Source of the DNA: SZUA-100 sp965248135
GTDB taxonomy: Bacteria; Pseudomonadota; Alphaproteobacteria; Rhizobiales; Rhizobiaceae
Reading direction: 5' to 3'
DNA length: 64,000 bases
Assembly: GCA_965248135.1 (NCBI GenBank)
Contig: CBDFIN010000008.1
Coordinates: 261,278 to 325,277 of the forward strand
Shown: positions 63,186-64,000 of the stretch, piece after piece
How the letters are laid out: every line of letters begins with the position of its first letter
How positions within the stretch are numbered: the stretch's first letter is position 1
Made by a program: the position numbers and the translations under genes
Notes under the pieces: model-generated
Database searches by the model: none
The model's input: only the letters and a program-made list of their open reading frames with translations
Told to the model about the DNA's origin: nothing

Positions 63186-64000
63186 TGGCTTGCTCCTTCA
63201 CTGCGTTTCTTGCCGATTTCTGGCAACGGCAGATAGGGTAACACACCCTGGCCGCTGCCCTGCTCCATGATGACTTTGTTCGAATCCCTCAGCACACCTT
63301 CCATAGTTTCCAAAAATAGCCTCTTGCGGGTTACTTCCGGCGCCTTGCGATATTCGTCATACACCGATATGAACCGTTTCGCCTCACCTTTGGATTCTTC
63401 AACCACACGATTCTTATAAGCGGCCGCATCCTCTCGAATTTGCGCACCTTCACCGCGCGCGGCGCCCAATATCTTGTTGGCGTAGCGGTTGGCTTCTTCG
63501 ATAAACCGGTCTTCGTCCTGCTCGGCACGCTGCACTTCGTCGAATGCATCTGCCACCGGTCCTGGCGGCGCCACATCTTCGATGTTAATCGAATTCACCC
63601 TGAGGCCAGTTTTATAGTCATCCAGCGTGGCCTGGGTGATGGACCGCACCTGCAACGCAACACCGGCACGGTCGTCACGGAACACGGCTTGTGCCGGCCG
63701 TTGACCAACGACCTCACGCATGGCGCTTTCGGCCACCTGGCGCACCATGTCGTCCGGGTCTTTGGTGTTAAACAAATAGGCGCCGGGATCAACCACCTGA
63801 TAGAGCACCGAGAAAGCCAGATCGACGATGTTTTGATCGCCTGAAAGCATCAATCCGCTGGTTTGGCCACCCCTGCCAACACTGCCGATATTGATCTGGT
63901 TCTCGCGGACATTGGCAATTTCAAAGGTTTCCAGTGGCCACCAGTGAAAATGAATACCGGGGCCCGATATTTCCTGTTTTGGCTTACCAAACAGCAATTC
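63182..64000 (-). CDS. hflK: FtsH protease activity modulator HflK, 5' end outside window
   Basis: About 272 residues of the SPFH domain and C-terminus are present: GPGIHFHWWPLETF, MLSGDQNIVDLAFSVLYQV, RVNSINIEDVAPPGPVADAF, coiled coil AYKNRVVEESKGEAKRF. The N-terminal Gly-rich cytoplasmic part and membrane helix lie beyond position 64000. First gene (as far as seen) of the hfl operon. Confidence 0.95.
   Translation of the reverse strand, partial: ELLFGKPKQEISGPGIHFHWWPLETFEIANVRENQINIGSVGRGGQTSGLMLSGDQNIVDLAFSVLYQVVDPGAYLFNTKDPDDMVRQVAESAMREVVGQRPAQAVFRDDRAGVALQVRSITQATLDDYKTGLRVNSINIEDVAPPGPVADAFDEVQRAEQDEDRFIEEANRYANKILGAARGEGAQIREDAAAYKNRVVEESKGEAKRFISVYDEYRKAPEVTRKRLFLETMEGVLRDSNKVIMEQGSGQGVLPYLPLPEIGKKRSEGASQ

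Noticed and set aside
1..64000. CRISPR arrays, tRNA and rRNA genes
   Set aside because: No regularly spaced repeats, no cloverleaf with a T-loop consensus and no rRNA-like stretch were noticed by eye; a tRNA search would be needed to exclude them fully.

Overview
The window is chromosomal DNA of an alphaproteobacterium. The pointers are ribosomal and RNA polymerase genes of alphaproteobacterial type (a GTG-started rplJ, rpoB of about 1385 aa), hflK-hflC-DUF2065-mucD, divergent miaA/serB, MttB-superfamily and ectoine-degradation genes, and heavy use of ATGA stop/start overlaps. A marine or saline member of the Hyphomicrobiales (Rhizobiales) is my best guess; that is inference, not measurement. 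No tRNA, rRNA or CRISPR array was recognised.

Layout. 1-5.5 kb: a catabolic cluster (aldo/keto reductase, CoA-transferase, decayed acyl-CoA dehydrogenase, SDR, DUF993, sugar isomerase-like protein) with two matching palindromic operators between the divergent first genes. 5.6-10.6 kb: a branched-chain amino acid type ABC transporter (livK-livHMGF). 10.9-15.6 kb: an MFS pump, then fdhD-mobA-mobB-moeA (molybdenum cofactor). 15.7-18.1 kb: a polar amino acid ABC transporter without its ATPase. 18.3-23.1 kb: penicillin acylase, a beta-hydroxyacid dehydrogenase, an AlkD-like protein and an Lrp regulator. 23.4-35.9 kb: the secE-nusG-rplKAJL-rpoBC block on the minus strand. 36.2-41 kb: an M20 deacetylase, a EutA-like protein, a methyltransferase, ectoine hydrolase DoeA and a VOC protein. 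41.5-46.2 kb: a full-length arginine-kinase-like phosphagen kinase, then ilvI-EamA transporter-ilvH behind an attenuator with an Ile-Leu-Val-Val-Val leader peptide. 46.2-54.6 kb: an insertion-sequence pile-up (two ISAs1-type, one IS1380-type, two identical IS630-type) that split one Sel1-repeat gene. 55.4-64 kb: an MttB-family methyltransferase, a GGDEF protein, miaA/serB, a GNAT, a frameshifted mucD, DUF2065, hflC and hflK (cut by the window edge).

The most unusual items are: (1) the arginine-kinase-like gene, a family that is rare in bacteria; (2) five 77-85 bp imperfect palindromes with different sequences but one common architecture (outer arm, 4-nt asymmetric bulge, inner arm, 21-35 nt loop), four of them in two CTAG-bounded inverted pairs with a conserved 13-14 bp spacer; (3) a run of insertions at one CTAG site, from which the broken Sel1 gene can be rejoined in frame; (4) a fully readable ilv attenuator whose promoter has an ISAs1 insertion about 9 bp upstream of its -35 box; (5) a dispersed BIME-like repeat of about 155 bp in three full copies and one half copy.
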